Shown here: piece after piece, positions 10,948 through 20,659 of the stretch | Numbering within the stretch: position 1 is the first letter of the stretch | Layout: each line of letters begins with the position of its first letter | Assembly (NCBI RefSeq): GCF_003996855.1 | Contig: NZ_NRQY01000002.1 | Coordinates: forward strand, 657,082 to 721,081 | From: Morganella morganii | GTDB lineage: Bacteria > Pseudomonadota > Gammaproteobacteria > Enterobacterales > Enterobacteriaceae | Length of the DNA: 64,000 nt | Reading direction: 5' to 3' | The notes under the pieces: model-generated | Seen by the model: the letters and a program-made list of their open reading frames with translations, nothing else | What the model was told of the DNA's origin: nothing | Databases searched by the model: none | Position numbers and translations under genes: made by a program

Positions 10948-11240
10948 TTACGGATTATCAGTGTCATCTGTATTTTCCTCTCCGGAAATAACAGACTGAT
11001 AGTGGGTGCTGATAATGGAGAAAAGTTCGCTGATCTCACGCTCCGTCATTCCCAGTGCCGCACAGTATCTGAGCATGACGTCCGGACTAAGCACCGACAG
11101 CCCGCGTTCATAGCGGGATATCTGCTGCTGGCTGATATTCAGTTTTTCAGCCACTTCCGAACCTGTTAATCCCTGACTTTTTCGCCTTCTTTTTAAAAAA
11201 AAACCACTTCTTTCAATAGAGATATATTATTATCACACAT
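10948..11240 (-). pseudogene. MrpJ-like HTH regulator, frameshifted at a T9 run
   Basis: The reading frame ending at 10948 encodes an XRE/MrpJ-type helix-turn-helix (LKRRRKSQGLTGSEVAEKLN followed by ISQQQISRYERG), but it has no proper start. An ATG at 11240-11238 with an AGG seven bases upstream opens a frame encoding MCDNNISLLKEVVFF that meets a stop in a run of nine T (11203-11195, minus strand). Adding one T, or slipping back one base on the run, joins the two into one protein of about 97 residues that looks like a full family member. MrpJ-family proteins are known to repress motility and affect virulence genes in Proteus. The gene heads the leftward adhesin locus. It may be a true frameshift, a slip-strand phase switch, translational or transcriptional slippage, or a homopolymer sequencing error. 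Confidence 0.7.
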
Positions 11241-11868
11241 AGCAAAACCTGATTTACCCGGGATATTTAACTCCTTTTAGGTTTATCCGGAATAATTAAC
11301 GACAGTAATGAACATAAAAATCCTGTTATTACGCACTATATCCACCGGAGAATCAGACCGGAAAGGTAACGTTCCCTGTTAATTACTGCATCCTTTATCG
11401 GAAAAGAAGCCAGCCACTGCTTTTATTTTCAGTTGATATTATTCAGCCAAATACAAGTTAAGTGAGTTTAATCACCATTATTCAGCAGCAATAAGATCGC
11501 TGATAACAAAATAATACCGATAAATCATCACTATCAGATCGGGTAAAGAATAAGTGAATCCTGAGCAGTCATGCAAATAATCATTCTTCTTTCGTTACCT
11601 TAAGAACAATTGGTAAAATCTATCTGTGAGTAACCATAAATAGTAATAACGGGGGAAATAACCATGTAATTTCAGTTTATTATATAAAACAAACCGCACG
11701 GGTAATGATGGCGTAACAAAAATGATATTTTAGATAACTCCCTGCATGATTAAACCTGTATCACTTTGTTACAGTTTTAATCCTCTTTTTATTCATATAA
11801 GTATAATAAAAAGAATTTTATTATGATTAATTAAATATAACTCCAATAACTTGTATTTTATGCCGGTT
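11241..11868. other. AT-rich non-coding stretch
   Basis: About 630 bp without a convincing gene lies between the MrpJ-like regulator and the ugpQ terminator. It is strongly AT-rich. It presumably holds the promoter of the leftward adhesin locus, including the AGG ribosome-binding sequence at about 11248-11250. I see no repeat or RNA gene in it. Confidence 0.5.
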
Positions 11869-11904
11869 AAATAAAAACACCGGCCTGTCAGAGAAAGCCG
11901 GTGT
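11868..11904 (-). terminator. Terminator after ugpQ
   Basis: The inverted repeat ACACCGGC (11877-11884) / GCCGGTGT (11897-11904) forms an 8-bp stem. Read on the minus strand it is followed by TTTTTATTT, a good intrinsic terminator just past the ugpQ stop. Confidence 0.85.
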
Positions 11905-11924
11905 AATAATGATGCAATATAGCA

Positions 11925-12662
11925 TTAAGAAAAACGATTTTCGTCCCTGTATATTGCAGGGTTATCGGTTATCAGCATACCCACCCCCCAGTCCGCAAAA
12001 TGCGCAACCAGTTCCGGATAATTAGGTGTATAGCAAAAAACCTGATAACCCGCATTTCTCAGTGATTTCGCGGTTTCTTCCCGCAGAAACAGCCAGTCAC
12101 AGTGTACACTGAACGCCTCAATCTCCTGAAGCAGCGCCAGAGGCTGCGGCGGGATTTTTTCCCAGAGCTGTCCGCGCCGGATGTGCGGCATCCGTTTGTA
12201 CATATACCGCAGTGTGCGGGTATCAAAACCGGAAAAAAGAATCCGTTCAGCCGGAAAATTCTGCATTTCAAGCACTGCCGCCGTGGCTTCACACAGCTGT
12301 GCAATCGCATGGTCACTGTCTGTAAGCTCAGTTTTCAGTTCCAGATTCAGATGCAGATCATATTCTTCCGCCAACTCCAGCAGATCCGTCAGCAGCGGAA
12401 TTTTTTCTCCCCGGTACACTTCTCCTGCCCATAACCCGGCATCCGCTGTCCGCAGCTCGCGTAAGGTCAGTGACGTCACTTTTCCGCTGCCATTGGTAGT
12501 GCGGTTAACCGTTTCATCGTGGATCAGCACCGGAACACCGTCGGCGCTGATCTGAACGTCAGTTTCAATCCACAGACAGCCAAACTCCGCAGCCTGCCGG
12601 AATGCCGTCATGGTGTTTTCCGGTGCACGGGCGGAAAAGCCGCGGTGTGCTGCAATAATCAT
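11925..12662 (-). CDS. ugpQ: Glycerophosphodiester phosphodiesterase UgpQ
   Basis: The product hydrolyses glycerophosphodiesters to glycerol-3-phosphate and an alcohol in the cytoplasm. The start chosen is the ATG at 12662 because AAAGGA lies seven bases before it and because the protein then begins MIIAAHRGFSARAPENT, the canonical start of the family. An in-frame codon 30 bases further upstream has no such support. The resulting 245 residues match the usual UgpQ length. The HRG motif, the ETDVQISADGVPVLIHDE metal-binding stretch and the C-terminal GVGMLITDNP are all visible. It stands alone, 45 bp downstream of narL, with its own terminator. Confidence 0.93.
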   Translation of the reverse strand: MIIAAHRGFSARAPENTMTAFRQAAEFGCLWIETDVQISADGVPVLIHDETVNRTTNGSGKVTSLTLRELRTADAGLWAGEVYRGEKIPLLTDLLELAEEYDLHLNLELKTELTDSDHAIAQLCEATAAVLEMQNFPAERILFSGFDTRTLRYMYKRMPHIRRGQLWEKIPPQPLALLQEIEAFSVHCDWLFLREETAKSLRNAGYQVFCYTPNYPELVAHFADWGVGMLITDNPAIYRDENRFS

Positions 12663-12707
12663 AATCTGTTCCTTTATATACAGGCCGGTCAAAGAATCAT
12701 GCGGACA

Positions 12708-13409
12708 TTATTTGTTCTGTAATACCCAGACCACCGCTTCCACCCGCGATTTTACCTTCATCTTTTTCATCAGGTTTTTCACATGCACTTTTACCGTGCT
12801 TTCGGTGATATCCAGTTTACGGGCGATCATTTTATTCGGCTGCCCCTGAGCGATCAATTTCAGTATATCGCGCTCACGCGGGGTAAGTGCATTGATATCC
12901 GGTTCATCATCATTGCGTACCTCACGCAGCGCGCCGGCCAGTACTTCGGTCAGTGCCGGGGAGACCACCATTTTACCGGCAGCCGCCTGGCGCAGTGCCA
13001 CCAGCAGCTCTTCCGGCTCCATATCTTTGAGCAGATAGCCGTCCGCCCCCCGGCGCAGTGCCGTAATCAGATCTTCCCGGTAGTTGGACACGCTGAATAC
13101 CACCACCCGGCCGGACAGGGGTTTACGCCGCAAAATATCCAGGGTCTCAAAACCGTTCATTTCCGGCATATTCAGATCCAGCAAAATCAGATCCGGATCG
13201 AGTGATTCCGCCAGTGCAATGCCGTCACGGCCGTTCCCTGCTTCACCTGCCACCGTCAGTGACGGCTCCATGCTGATTAACTGCCTGACACCGTTACGCA
13301 GCATCGGGTGATCATCTATCAGCAGGATCGTGGCGGGAGAGGCCGGATCAGCGGCTTCATCCGGGTCACTGAGTATAATATCTCCGGCAGAAAATATTCT
13401 GTTCGTCAT
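12708..13409 (-). CDS. narL: Nitrate/nitrite response regulator NarL
   Basis: NarL is the DNA-binding partner of the sensor NarX. An N-terminal receiver domain (about 27-145) carries the phospho-acceptor Asp78 in [11 protein letters not shown] and the acidic pair in LIDDHPML. The C-terminal LuxR-type helix-turn-helix (about 170-218) contains [15 protein letters not shown] and [12 protein letters not shown]. The protein is about 17 residues longer at the N-terminus than the E. coli protein, and no internal Met allows a shorter start. Its ATG lies three bases after the narX stop, so the two are translationally close and form one leftward operon facing away from narK. Confidence 0.97.
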   Translation of the reverse strand: MTNRIFSAGDIILSDPDEAADPASPATILLIDDHPMLRNGVRQLISMEPSLTVAGEAGNGRDGIALAESLDPDLILLDLNMPEMNGFETLDILRRKPLSGRVVVFSVSNYREDLITALRRGADGYLLKDMEPEELLVALRQAAAGKMVVSPALTEVLAGALREVRNDDEPDINALTPRERDILKLIAQGQPNKMIARKLDITESTVKVHVKNLMKKMKVKSRVEAVVWVLQNK

Positions 13410-13412
13410 TGT

Positions 13413-15155
13413 TTACCTTGCTCCTGAATCATCTTCATTTATTCTTATAGTTGTATTAGAGGGAAAGCTTATCAGCACCTGCGTGCCGCCCTGTTCCCGT
13501 GCGGTTATCCGGCAGGCTCCGTGCAGTGTGGCTGCCCGTTCCCGCATAATGGATAACCCGTAATGGTTATTTTTTTCCGGATGTTCCGGAAGCCCTTCCC
13601 CGTTATCTTCCACACTGATATAAATTATCTGATCTTCTGACCGGCACACCACCAGCGCCTCCGATGCATTGGCGTGCTGGAGAATGTTGCTCAGCGCCTC
13701 ACGGACAATCTGCACCACATGAATAGTCTGGTGCGCGGAAACCTGCCGCCCGGAGAGCTGAAAATCAAAACCGATACGATAGCCCAGCCGCTGCTCAAAT
13801 TCGTCCAGCGTGCTCTGCAATGCCGCGAGCAGCCCGGGCTCGGTCAGTTTCAGGCGAAAAGTGGTCAGCAATTCACGCAGCTGATGATAAGCACCGTTTA
13901 CTTCCCGGCGCATTTCTGTCAGCAGTGTCTGACAATTTTCCGGGATCTGCGCGGAATGCATCTGTAAATAGCTTATCTGAATTTTGAGGCAGGATAATGA
14001 CTGAGCGATAGAATCGTGAAGTTCGCGGGCAATCACCGACCGCTCATCCATCAGAATCAGCTGTTGCTGCTGCTCATGCTGATAAGCCAGCGCAAAGGCC
14101 GAGATAATTTGTTTGCTCAGCATCTGCATCATATTCTGCTGTTCACTGTTGAGCTGCTGACCGGCCGGTAACAGAAGTGTCAATACCCCGTAACGGTTAA
14201 TCGGCCCGCTCAGATTCCAGGTCAGCTGTTCCTGCGTCTGTGGCGGCACGCGGCCGCAGTTCCCGATTTCAGTATAACGGGAGGCGTTATTGTCCTCAAA
14301 AATCCGCAGACACAACGCGCCTTCCGGCATAATCTGATGCAGATCCCGCAAAATATCGGTCAGTTGTGTGGTCAGGTCTCTGGTGTTATTCAATCGCTGC
14401 CCGCTTTTATATAAGAAGGCCAGCATCTGATTTTTTTCCTGCAAATCCTGTGTTTTCACCGCCACCCGTGACTCCAGCTCCCCGTAGAGCGCAGACAGTT
14501 CCTCTGCCGTGCGGTTAAGGGTATTGCCGATCATGGTGATTTCGTCACGGTGGTCATAATCCGCAAAGCGCGGCTGAAAGTTTCCCTGCCCCATGGCATC
14601 AGCCTGTGCCAGCAGCCGCTGCCACGGATGGAGTATCCGGCGGCGGAAATGACGCGCCGACAGCAGCAGCAGCAAAATCATCAGCGCGATAAAGACCAGC
14701 TGAATGGCCGCCACCAACCGGATCGTGGATTCCGTCTGATGGTCGATGGCAGACACCAGGCTGTCAATCTGTCTGACAAATTCCGCCACCAGTGTACGGG
14801 CCTCTTCCGGCTGTTTTGCTGCTTCCAGTGCCGGACGGAGTTTTTGTCGCCAGGTCTGTTCAATAGCCAGAAACTGCTGCTGTATTTTTGCCGGACTCAC
14901 CGCTTTCATCCCGGCAAGCAGGGTTAAATCTGATTCAAAATCATCAAGATACTGTTGTGAATGTCCGGTCAGGGGGATTTCAGATAAGAAACGGTAACTC
15001 TGCATCCGCAATGTACCGGACTTATTAATGGCGTGCGCATTCCCCTGCACACTTTCGGTGATCTGATTGGTCAGCCCCATGCCGATCACCGCGAAAACAG
15101 TAAGCAGCACCATAAAACCGGTGATTTGAGTGAGAATAGATGTGTGTTTCAGCAT
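13413..15155 (-). CDS. narX: Nitrate/nitrite sensor histidine kinase NarX
   Basis: This 580-residue inner-membrane kinase senses nitrate and nitrite in the periplasm and phosphorylates NarL. Membrane segments lie at about 12-30 and 148-166. The ligand-binding P-box (INKSGTLRMQSYR, about 43-55) sits just outside the first membrane segment. A HAMP region follows the second, then a central module with a few cysteines (Cys282, Cys300) and a HisKA_3 domain with the phosphorylated His380 in ARELHDSIAQSLS. The ATPase domain has VREALSNILQHA and VEDNGEGLP. It is the first gene of narXL and diverges from narK across about 300 bp of regulatory DNA. Confidence 0.97.
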   Translation of the reverse strand: MLKHTSILTQITGFMVLLTVFAVIGMGLTNQITESVQGNAHAINKSGTLRMQSYRFLSEIPLTGHSQQYLDDFESDLTLLAGMKAVSPAKIQQQFLAIEQTWRQKLRPALEAAKQPEEARTLVAEFVRQIDSLVSAIDHQTESTIRLVAAIQLVFIALMILLLLLSARHFRRRILHPWQRLLAQADAMGQGNFQPRFADYDHRDEITMIGNTLNRTAEELSALYGELESRVAVKTQDLQEKNQMLAFLYKSGQRLNNTRDLTTQLTDILRDLHQIMPEGALCLRIFEDNNASRYTEIGNCGRVPPQTQEQLTWNLSGPINRYGVLTLLLPAGQQLNSEQQNMMQMLSKQIISAFALAYQHEQQQQLILMDERSVIARELHDSIAQSLSCLKIQISYLQMHSAQIPENCQTLLTEMRREVNGAYHQLRELLTTFRLKLTEPGLLAALQSTLDEFEQRLGYRIGFDFQLSGRQVSAHQTIHVVQIVREALSNILQHANASEALVVCRSEDQIIYISVEDNGEGLPEHPEKNNHYGLSIMRERAATLHGACRITAREQGGTQVLISFPSNTTIRINEDDSGAR

Positions 15156-15213
15156 GCACTGATGCTCCTCTGTACTGACCGGTTATTCTCTCCGATTTCT
15201 CTGAAAAAACACT

Positions 15214-15339
15214 TACCACTAAAGTAGCACCCCTTAAAACCTTGAGGGATTAACCGTTATAACCCACACTAACAATACTGATACTAACCTTTTGATTTTA
15301 CATATCTTCATCAGATTAACAACCGTACCTCTAAAGTAG
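15214..15339. promoter_or_regulatory. Duplicated TACCWCTAAAGTAG elements in the narX-narK gap
   Basis: TACCACTAAAGTAG (15214-15227) and TACCTCTAAAGTAG (15326-15339) differ at one base. The second begins with TACCTCT, which fits the NarL heptamer TACYYMT. They are candidate NarL/NarP sites acting on narK, narX or both. A second exact 11-bp direct repeat, TTATAACCCAC, occurs at 15257-15267 and 15403-15413. Confidence 0.5.
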
Positions 15340-15378
15340 AATGACGGTTTTACGCTTAAAAATCAATCGGTTCACCCT

Positions 15379-15392
15379 TTGATTAAGATCAG
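15379..15392 (+). promoter_or_regulatory. FNR site upstream of narK
   Basis: TTGATTAAGATCAG matches the FNR consensus TTGATNNNNATCAA at nine of ten defined positions. It lies 62-75 bases upstream of the narK start codon, consistent with anaerobic activation as known for narK in E. coli. The exact -10 box and transcription start are not clear to me. Confidence 0.7.
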
Positions 15393-15453
15393 TATCAGTA
15401 CCTTATAACCCACGTAAAACGCCTTTAATTTTAGCATAATTTTGAGGTGTATT

Positions 15454-16836
15454 ATGGCTCAGGTATCCAAAGGCAAGGCAGCCACGGGCGTCATTACCGA
15501 CTGGCGCCCGGAAGAGGAAAAATTCTGGGCAGAGAGCGGACACCGGATTGCATCACGCAACCTGTGGATCTCCGTTCCCTGTCTGTTACTGGCATTCTGT
15601 GTATGGATGCTGTTCAGCGCCGTTGCCGTCAATCTCCCGAAAGTCGGTTTTAACTTTACCACCGATCAGTTGTTTATGCTGACGGCCCTGCCTTCGGTTT
15701 CCGGGGCACTCCTGCGGGTTCCTTATTCCTTCGTAATCCCGATTTTCGGCGGCCGCCGCTGGACCGCGTTCAGTACCCTGATCCTGATTGTGCCGTGTGT
15801 GTGGCTCGGGTTTGCAGTGCAGAATCCGTCAACGCCGTATGCGGTGTTTGTGATTATCGCCCTGCTGTGCGGCTTTGCCGGGGCAAACTTTGCCTCCAGT
15901 ATGGGTAATATCAGTTTCTTCTTCCCAAAAGCGAAACAGGGCGGAGCACTGGGTATCAACGGTGGACTGGGTAATCTCGGCGTCAGCGTGATGCAGCTGG
16001 TTGCACCGTTTATTGTGACATTCGGTGTGTTCAGCTTTATGGGCGGTACCGGTGTGACTCAGCCGGACGGCTCTGAGCTGTGGTTACAGAATGCCGCGTG
16101 GATCTGGGTACCGTTTCTGCTGCTGTTTACCGCCGCAGCCTGGCTGGGGATGAATGATCTCTCCGCCAATAAAGCTTCACTGAAAGAGCAGTTACCGGTT
16201 CTGAAACGCAAACATCTGTGGATCCTGAGCTTCCTCTATCTCTCCACGTTCGGCTCATTTATCGGGTTTTCCGCCGGGTTTGCCATGCTGTCGAAAACCC
16301 AGTTCCCGGATATCGTTATCCTGAAATTCGCCTTCTTCGGCCCGTTACTGGGTGCGCTGGCCCGCCCGCTGGGGGGCTTCCTCTCCGATAAATTCGGCGG
16401 TATCCGCGTGACCTTTATTAACTTTGTGGTCATGGCCGTTTTCGCATTCCTGCTGTTCTTCACCCTGCCGGGTAAAAACGATGCCGGTTCGTTTGCCGCG
16501 TTCTTCGGCGTCTTTATGGTGCTGTTTTTCACTGCCGGTCTCGGCAGCGGCTCGACATTCCAGATGATTGCAGTGGTATTCCGCAAAATCACCACTGAGC
16601 GCGTGCTGGCACAGGGCGGAACCGAAAAAGAAGCCCAGCATGAAGCTATCACCGAGAGTGCTGCCGCACTCGGTTTTATCTCGGCCATCGGCGCTATCGG
16701 CGGGTTCTTTATCCCGAATGCCTTTGGTATTTCACTGACACTGACCGGCTCGCCTGCCGGTGCAATGAAAGTGTTCGTTGTCTTTTATGTGGTCTGCATT
16801 CTGACCACATGGCTGGTATACGGCCGTAAAAAATAA
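15454..16836 (+). CDS. narK: Nitrate/nitrite antiporter NarK
   Basis: NarK is a major-facilitator transporter of the inner membrane that takes up nitrate and exports nitrite. I take the ATG at 15454, preceded by GAGGTG, over an in-frame ATG 12 bases upstream with no ribosome-binding sequence. The protein is then 460 residues, close to the E. coli length. It is hydrophobic with about 12 membrane segments, has the nitrate-binding arginine region ALLRVPYSF (Arg88) and the family's glycine-rich signatures GFAGANFASSMGN and GLGSGSTFQM. It precedes narG by 61 bp and is divergent from narX. The FNR site and the duplicated elements upstream suggest anaerobic and nitrate control. Confidence 0.97.
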   Translation: MAQVSKGKAATGVITDWRPEEEKFWAESGHRIASRNLWISVPCLLLAFCVWMLFSAVAVNLPKVGFNFTTDQLFMLTALPSVSGALLRVPYSFVIPIFGGRRWTAFSTLILIVPCVWLGFAVQNPSTPYAVFVIIALLCGFAGANFASSMGNISFFFPKAKQGGALGINGGLGNLGVSVMQLVAPFIVTFGVFSFMGGTGVTQPDGSELWLQNAAWIWVPFLLLFTAAAWLGMNDLSANKASLKEQLPVLKRKHLWILSFLYLSTFGSFIGFSAGFAMLSKTQFPDIVILKFAFFGPLLGALARPLGGFLSDKFGGIRVTFINFVVMAVFAFLLFFTLPGKNDAGSFAAFFGVFMVLFFTAGLGSGSTFQMIAVVFRKITTERVLAQGGTEKEAQHEAITESAAALGFISAIGAIGGFFIPNAFGISLTLTGSPAGAMKVFVVFYVVCILTTWLVYGRKK

Positions 16837-16897
16837 TTAATTCAATTCTGATAATCAGAGCAATGTGAGCGCCCGGCGCTTATCGGGGGATTACCGA

Positions 16898-19800
16898 ATG
16901 AGCAAGTTTTTAGACAGATTCCGTTATTTTAAGCAGCGCGGGGAAACCTTCTCCGGCGACCACGGACAAGAACTGAACGTCAACCGCGACTGGGAAGATG
17001 GTTACCGCAGCCGCTGGCAGCATGACAAAGTTGTCCGTTCCACCCACGGCGTGAACTGTACCGGTTCATGCAGCTGGAAAATCTACGTGAAAAACGGCCT
17101 GGTGACCTGGGAGACGCAGCAGACGGACTACCCGCGTACCCGTCCTGATCTGCCGGACCATGAACCGCGCGGCTGTCCGCGCGGTGCCAGCTATTCCTGG
17201 TATCTGTACAGCGCGAATCGCGTGAAGTATCCGATGGTACGCAAACGCCTGATCAAACTGTGGCGTGAGGCCAAAGCGCAGCACGCGGACCCGGTGGATG
17301 CATGGGCGTCCATTATTAATGATGAGGCAAAAGCCAAAAGCTACAAACAGGCCCGCGGCCGCGGCGGATTTGTCCGCTCCGACTGGCAGGAAGTGAATGA
17401 AATGATTGCGGCAGCCAATATTGTGACTGCCAAACAGTTCGGCCCTGACCGTATTATCGGTTTCTCACCGATCCCGGCGATGTCGATGGTTTCCTATGCC
17501 TCCGGCGCCCGTTATTTATCCCTGATCGGCGGTGCCTGCCTGAGTTTCTATGACTGGTATTGTGACCTGCCGCCGGCCTCCCCGCAGACCTGGGGTGAGC
17601 AGACTGACGTGCCGGAATCCGCTGACTGGTATAACTCCTCTTATCTGATAGCCTGGGGTTCCAACGTCCCGCAGACCCGCACCCCGGATGCGCACTTCTT
17701 CACTGAAGTCCGTTATAAAGGTACTAAAACTGTCGCGGTCACTCCCGATTATGCTGAAATCGCCAAACTGTGCGACCAGTGGCTGAATCCGAAACAGGGA
17801 ACAGACAGTGCCATGGCGCTGGCCATGGGGCACGTGATCCTCAATGAGTTCCACGCGAAGCGTCAGGCGGAATACTTCACCAATTATGTCCGTACTTACA
17901 GTGATATGCCGATGCTCGTGATGCTGGAACCACGGGCGGAAGGCGGCTATGTGCCTGGTCGTATGCTGCGGGCATCAGATCTGGTGGATTCACTCGGCGA
18001 GAAAGAAAATGCCGAATGGAAAACTATTGCCATTGATGAAAACAGTCAGCAACTGGTGGCACCGCAGGGCTCTATCGGGTTCCGCTGGGACAAATCCCGC
18101 AAATGGAACCTGAAGCCGCGTGACGGCAAAAACGGTGACGAAATCACCATGCAGCTGAGCCTGCTGGATAAGCACGATGATGTTGCCGATGTCGCTTTCC
18201 CGTATTTCGGCGGCATTGAAAATGAATTCTTTGAAGGTGTGGCACTGGATGAAGTGCTGATGCACAAACTGCCGGTAAAAGTGGTGCGTCTGGCAGACGG
18301 CAGTGACGTCCGTGTGGCGAGTGTCTTCGATTTAACTCTCGCCAACTACGGTATCGATCGCGGTCTGAATGATGTGAACTGCGCGGCGGACTACAGCGAA
18401 ATCAAGGCCTATACCCCGGCCTGGGCAGAGGAAGTGACCGGCGTCAGCCAGCACCATATCTCCCGCATTGCCCGCGAGTTTGCCGATAACGCCGAGAAAA
18501 CCCACGGCCGTTCAATGGTGATTGTCGGTGCCGGTATCAACCACTGGTATCACATGGATATGACCTACCGCGGCATCATCAATATGCTGGTGTTCTGCGG
18601 CTGTGTCGGTCAGAGCGGCGGCGGTTGGTCACACTATGTGGGCCAGGAAAAACTGCGTCCACAGACCGGCTGGTTACCGCTGGCGTTCGGGCTGGACTGG
18701 TCACGTCCGCCGCGCCATATGAACAGCACCTCGTTCTTCTATAACCACTCCAGCCAGTGGCGTTATGAAACTGTTCAGCCGCAGGAATTGCTCTCTCCGC
18801 TGGCGGACAAATCCCGCTTCAGCGGCAGCCTGCTGGACTTCAACATCCGTGCCGAGCGCATGGGCTGGCTGCCGTCCGCGCCGCAGCTGAACGTGAACCC
18901 GCTGACTATCGCGGCGAGAGCAAAAGAAGCCAGTCAGGACCCGCAGGCCTACACCGCAGAAGCGCTGAAGAGCGGCACAATCCGTTTTGCGGCGGAACAG
19001 CCGGATAATCCGCAGAACTTCCCGCGTAACCTGTTTATCTGGCGCTCCAACCTGCTCGGCTCTGCCGGTAAAGGCCATGAGTATCTGCTGAAATACCTGC
19101 TCGGCACCGAAAACGGTCTGCTGGGTAAAGATCTCGGCGAACAGGGCAGCGTGAAACCGGAAGAAGCGGAATGGGTGGATAATGCCCCGGAAGGAAAAGT
19201 GGATCTGGTGGTCACACTCGATTTCCGTATGTCCAGTACCTGTCTGTTCTCGGATATCGTGCTGCCGACCGCGACCTGGTATGAAAAAGATGATATGAAC
19301 ACCTCAGATATGCATCCGTTCATTCATCCGCTGACCGCCGCTGTTGATCCGGCCTGGGAATCCAAAACCGACTGGGAAATCTACAAAGGGATCGCCAAAT
19401 CCTTCTCTGAACTCTGTCCGGGCCACCTAGGTAAAGAGACGGATGTTGTCACCCTGCCTATCCAGCATGACTCCGCGGCCGAAATGGCGCAGCCGTTTGA
19501 TGTGAAAGACTGGAAAAAAGGCGAATGTGATCTGATTCCGGGGAAAACCGCACCGCACCTGATGGTGGTGGAGCGCGATTATCCGAATACCTACGCCCGC
19601 TTTACCTCTCTGGGGCCGCTGCTGGATAAACTCGGCAACGGCGGGAAAGGTATCAGCTGGAATACACAGGAAGAAGTCGATTTCCTGAAAAAACTCAACT
19701 GCACCCGTACTGAAGGCGCGGCGGAAGGTCGTCCGGCGATTGAAACCGCGATTGATGCGGCAGAAGTCGTACTCTCGCTGGCACCGGAAACCAATGGCCA

Positions 19801-20659
19801 TGTGGCGGTGAAAGCCTGGGATGCGCTCGGTAAAGTCACCGGCCGCGACCATACCCATCTTGCCATCCATAAAGAAGATGAAAAAATCCGCTTCCGCGAT
19901 ATCGTGGCGCAGCCGCGCAAAATTATCTCCAGCCCGACCTGGTCCGGCCTCGAAGATGAACATGTCTCTTATAACGCGGGTTACACCAACGTTCACGAGA
20001 TGATCCCGTGGCGCACTCTGAGCGGTCGTCAGCAGTTGTATCAGGATCACGAATGGATGCGCGCATTCGGTGAGGCACTGGTGGTGTATCGTCCGCCGGT
20101 CGATACCCGTGCGGCACAGCCGCTGCTGGGCGCCAAACCGAACGGCTATCCGGAGAAAGCTCTGAACTTCCTGACCCCGCACCAGAAATGGGGTATTCAC
20201 TCCACCTACAGTGATAACCAGCTGATGCTGACCCTCGGCCGTGGTGGTCCGGTGGTGTGGCTGAGCGAGGAAGATGCCCGTTCACTGGGGATTGAGGATA
20301 ACGACTGGATCGAAGCCTTTAACAGCAACGGCGCACTGACTGCCCGTGCGATTGTCAGCCAGCGTATCCCGGACGGCATGATCTTTATGTATCACGCCCA
20401 GGAGCGTCAGATTAACCTGCCGGGCTCGGAAGTGACCGGTATGCGCGGCGGTATTCATAACTCCGTCACCCGTGTCTGCCCGAAACCGACCCATATGATC
20501 GGCGGCTACAGCCACCTGGCGTACAGCTTCAACTATTACGGCACTGTCGGCTCCAACCGTGACGAATTTGTGGTGGTTCGCAAAATGAAAAATGTGGACT
20601 GGCTCGACGGTGAGCAGGATGGTTATCAACAGACCCTGAGCGGGCAGGAGAAAGCATAA
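16898..20659 (+). CDS. narG: Respiratory nitrate reductase alpha subunit NarG
   Basis: NarG is the catalytic molybdenum bis-MGD subunit that reduces nitrate to nitrite on the cytoplasmic face. The start at 16898 is chosen for the GGGGGA seven bases upstream and the conserved MSKFLDRFRYFKQRGETF beginning; an in-frame codon 33 bases earlier is not supported. This gives 1253 residues. The FS0 iron-sulfur ligands His50, Cys54, Cys58 and Cys93 are present in STHGVNCTGSCSW and RGCPRGASYSW. The molybdenum-ligand region around YCDLPPASPQTWGEQTDVPE is intact. The last base of the stop is the first base of the narH start. Codon 844 is the rare leucine codon CTA inside CCTAGG, possibly a changed CCTGG Dcm site. 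Confidence 0.98.
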   Translation: MSKFLDRFRYFKQRGETFSGDHGQELNVNRDWEDGYRSRWQHDKVVRSTHGVNCTGSCSWKIYVKNGLVTWETQQTDYPRTRPDLPDHEPRGCPRGASYSWYLYSANRVKYPMVRKRLIKLWREAKAQHADPVDAWASIINDEAKAKSYKQARGRGGFVRSDWQEVNEMIAAANIVTAKQFGPDRIIGFSPIPAMSMVSYASGARYLSLIGGACLSFYDWYCDLPPASPQTWGEQTDVPESADWYNSSYLIAWGSNVPQTRTPDAHFFTEVRYKGTKTVAVTPDYAEIAKLCDQWLNPKQGTDSAMALAMGHVILNEFHAKRQAEYFTNYVRTYSDMPMLVMLEPRAEGGYVPGRMLRASDLVDSLGEKENAEWKTIAIDENSQQLVAPQGSIGFRWDKSRKWNLKPRDGKNGDEITMQLSLLDKHDDVADVAFPYFGGIENEFFEGVALDEVLMHKLPVKVVRLADGSDVRVASVFDLTLANYGIDRGLNDVNCAADYSEIKAYTPAWAEEVTGVSQHHISRIAREFADNAEKTHGRSMVIVGAGINHWYHMDMTYRGIINMLVFCGCVGQSGGGWSHYVGQEKLRPQTGWLPLAFGLDWSRPPRHMNSTSFFYNHSSQWRYETVQPQELLSPLADKSRFSGSLLDFNIRAERMGWLPSAPQLNVNPLTIAARAKEASQDPQAYTAEALKSGTIRFAAEQPDNPQNFPRNLFIWRSNLLGSAGKGHEYLLKYLLGTENGLLGKDLGEQGSVKPEEAEWVDNAPEGKVDLVVTLDFRMSSTCLFSDIVLPTATWYEKDDMNTSDMHPFIHPLTAAVDPAWESKTDWEIYKGIAKSFSELCPGHLGKETDVVTLPIQHDSAAEMAQPFDVKDWKKGECDLIPGKTAPHLMVVERDYPNTYARFTSLGPLLDKLGNGGKGISWNTQEEVDFLKKLNCTRTEGAAEGRPAIETAIDAAEVVLSLAPETNGHVAVKAWDALGKVTGRDHTHLAIHKEDEKIRFRDIVAQPRKIISSPTWSGLEDEHVSYNAGYTNVHEMIPWRTLSGRQQLYQDHEWMRAFGEALVVYRPPVDTRAAQPLLGAKPNGYPEKALNFLTPHQKWGIHSTYSDNQLMLTLGRGGPVVWLSEEDARSLGIEDNDWIEAFNSNGALTARAIVSQRIPDGMIFMYHAQERQINLPGSEVTGMRGGIHNSVTRVCPKPTHMIGGYSHLAYSFNYYGTVGSNRDEFVVVRKMKNVDWLDGEQDGYQQTLSGQEKA

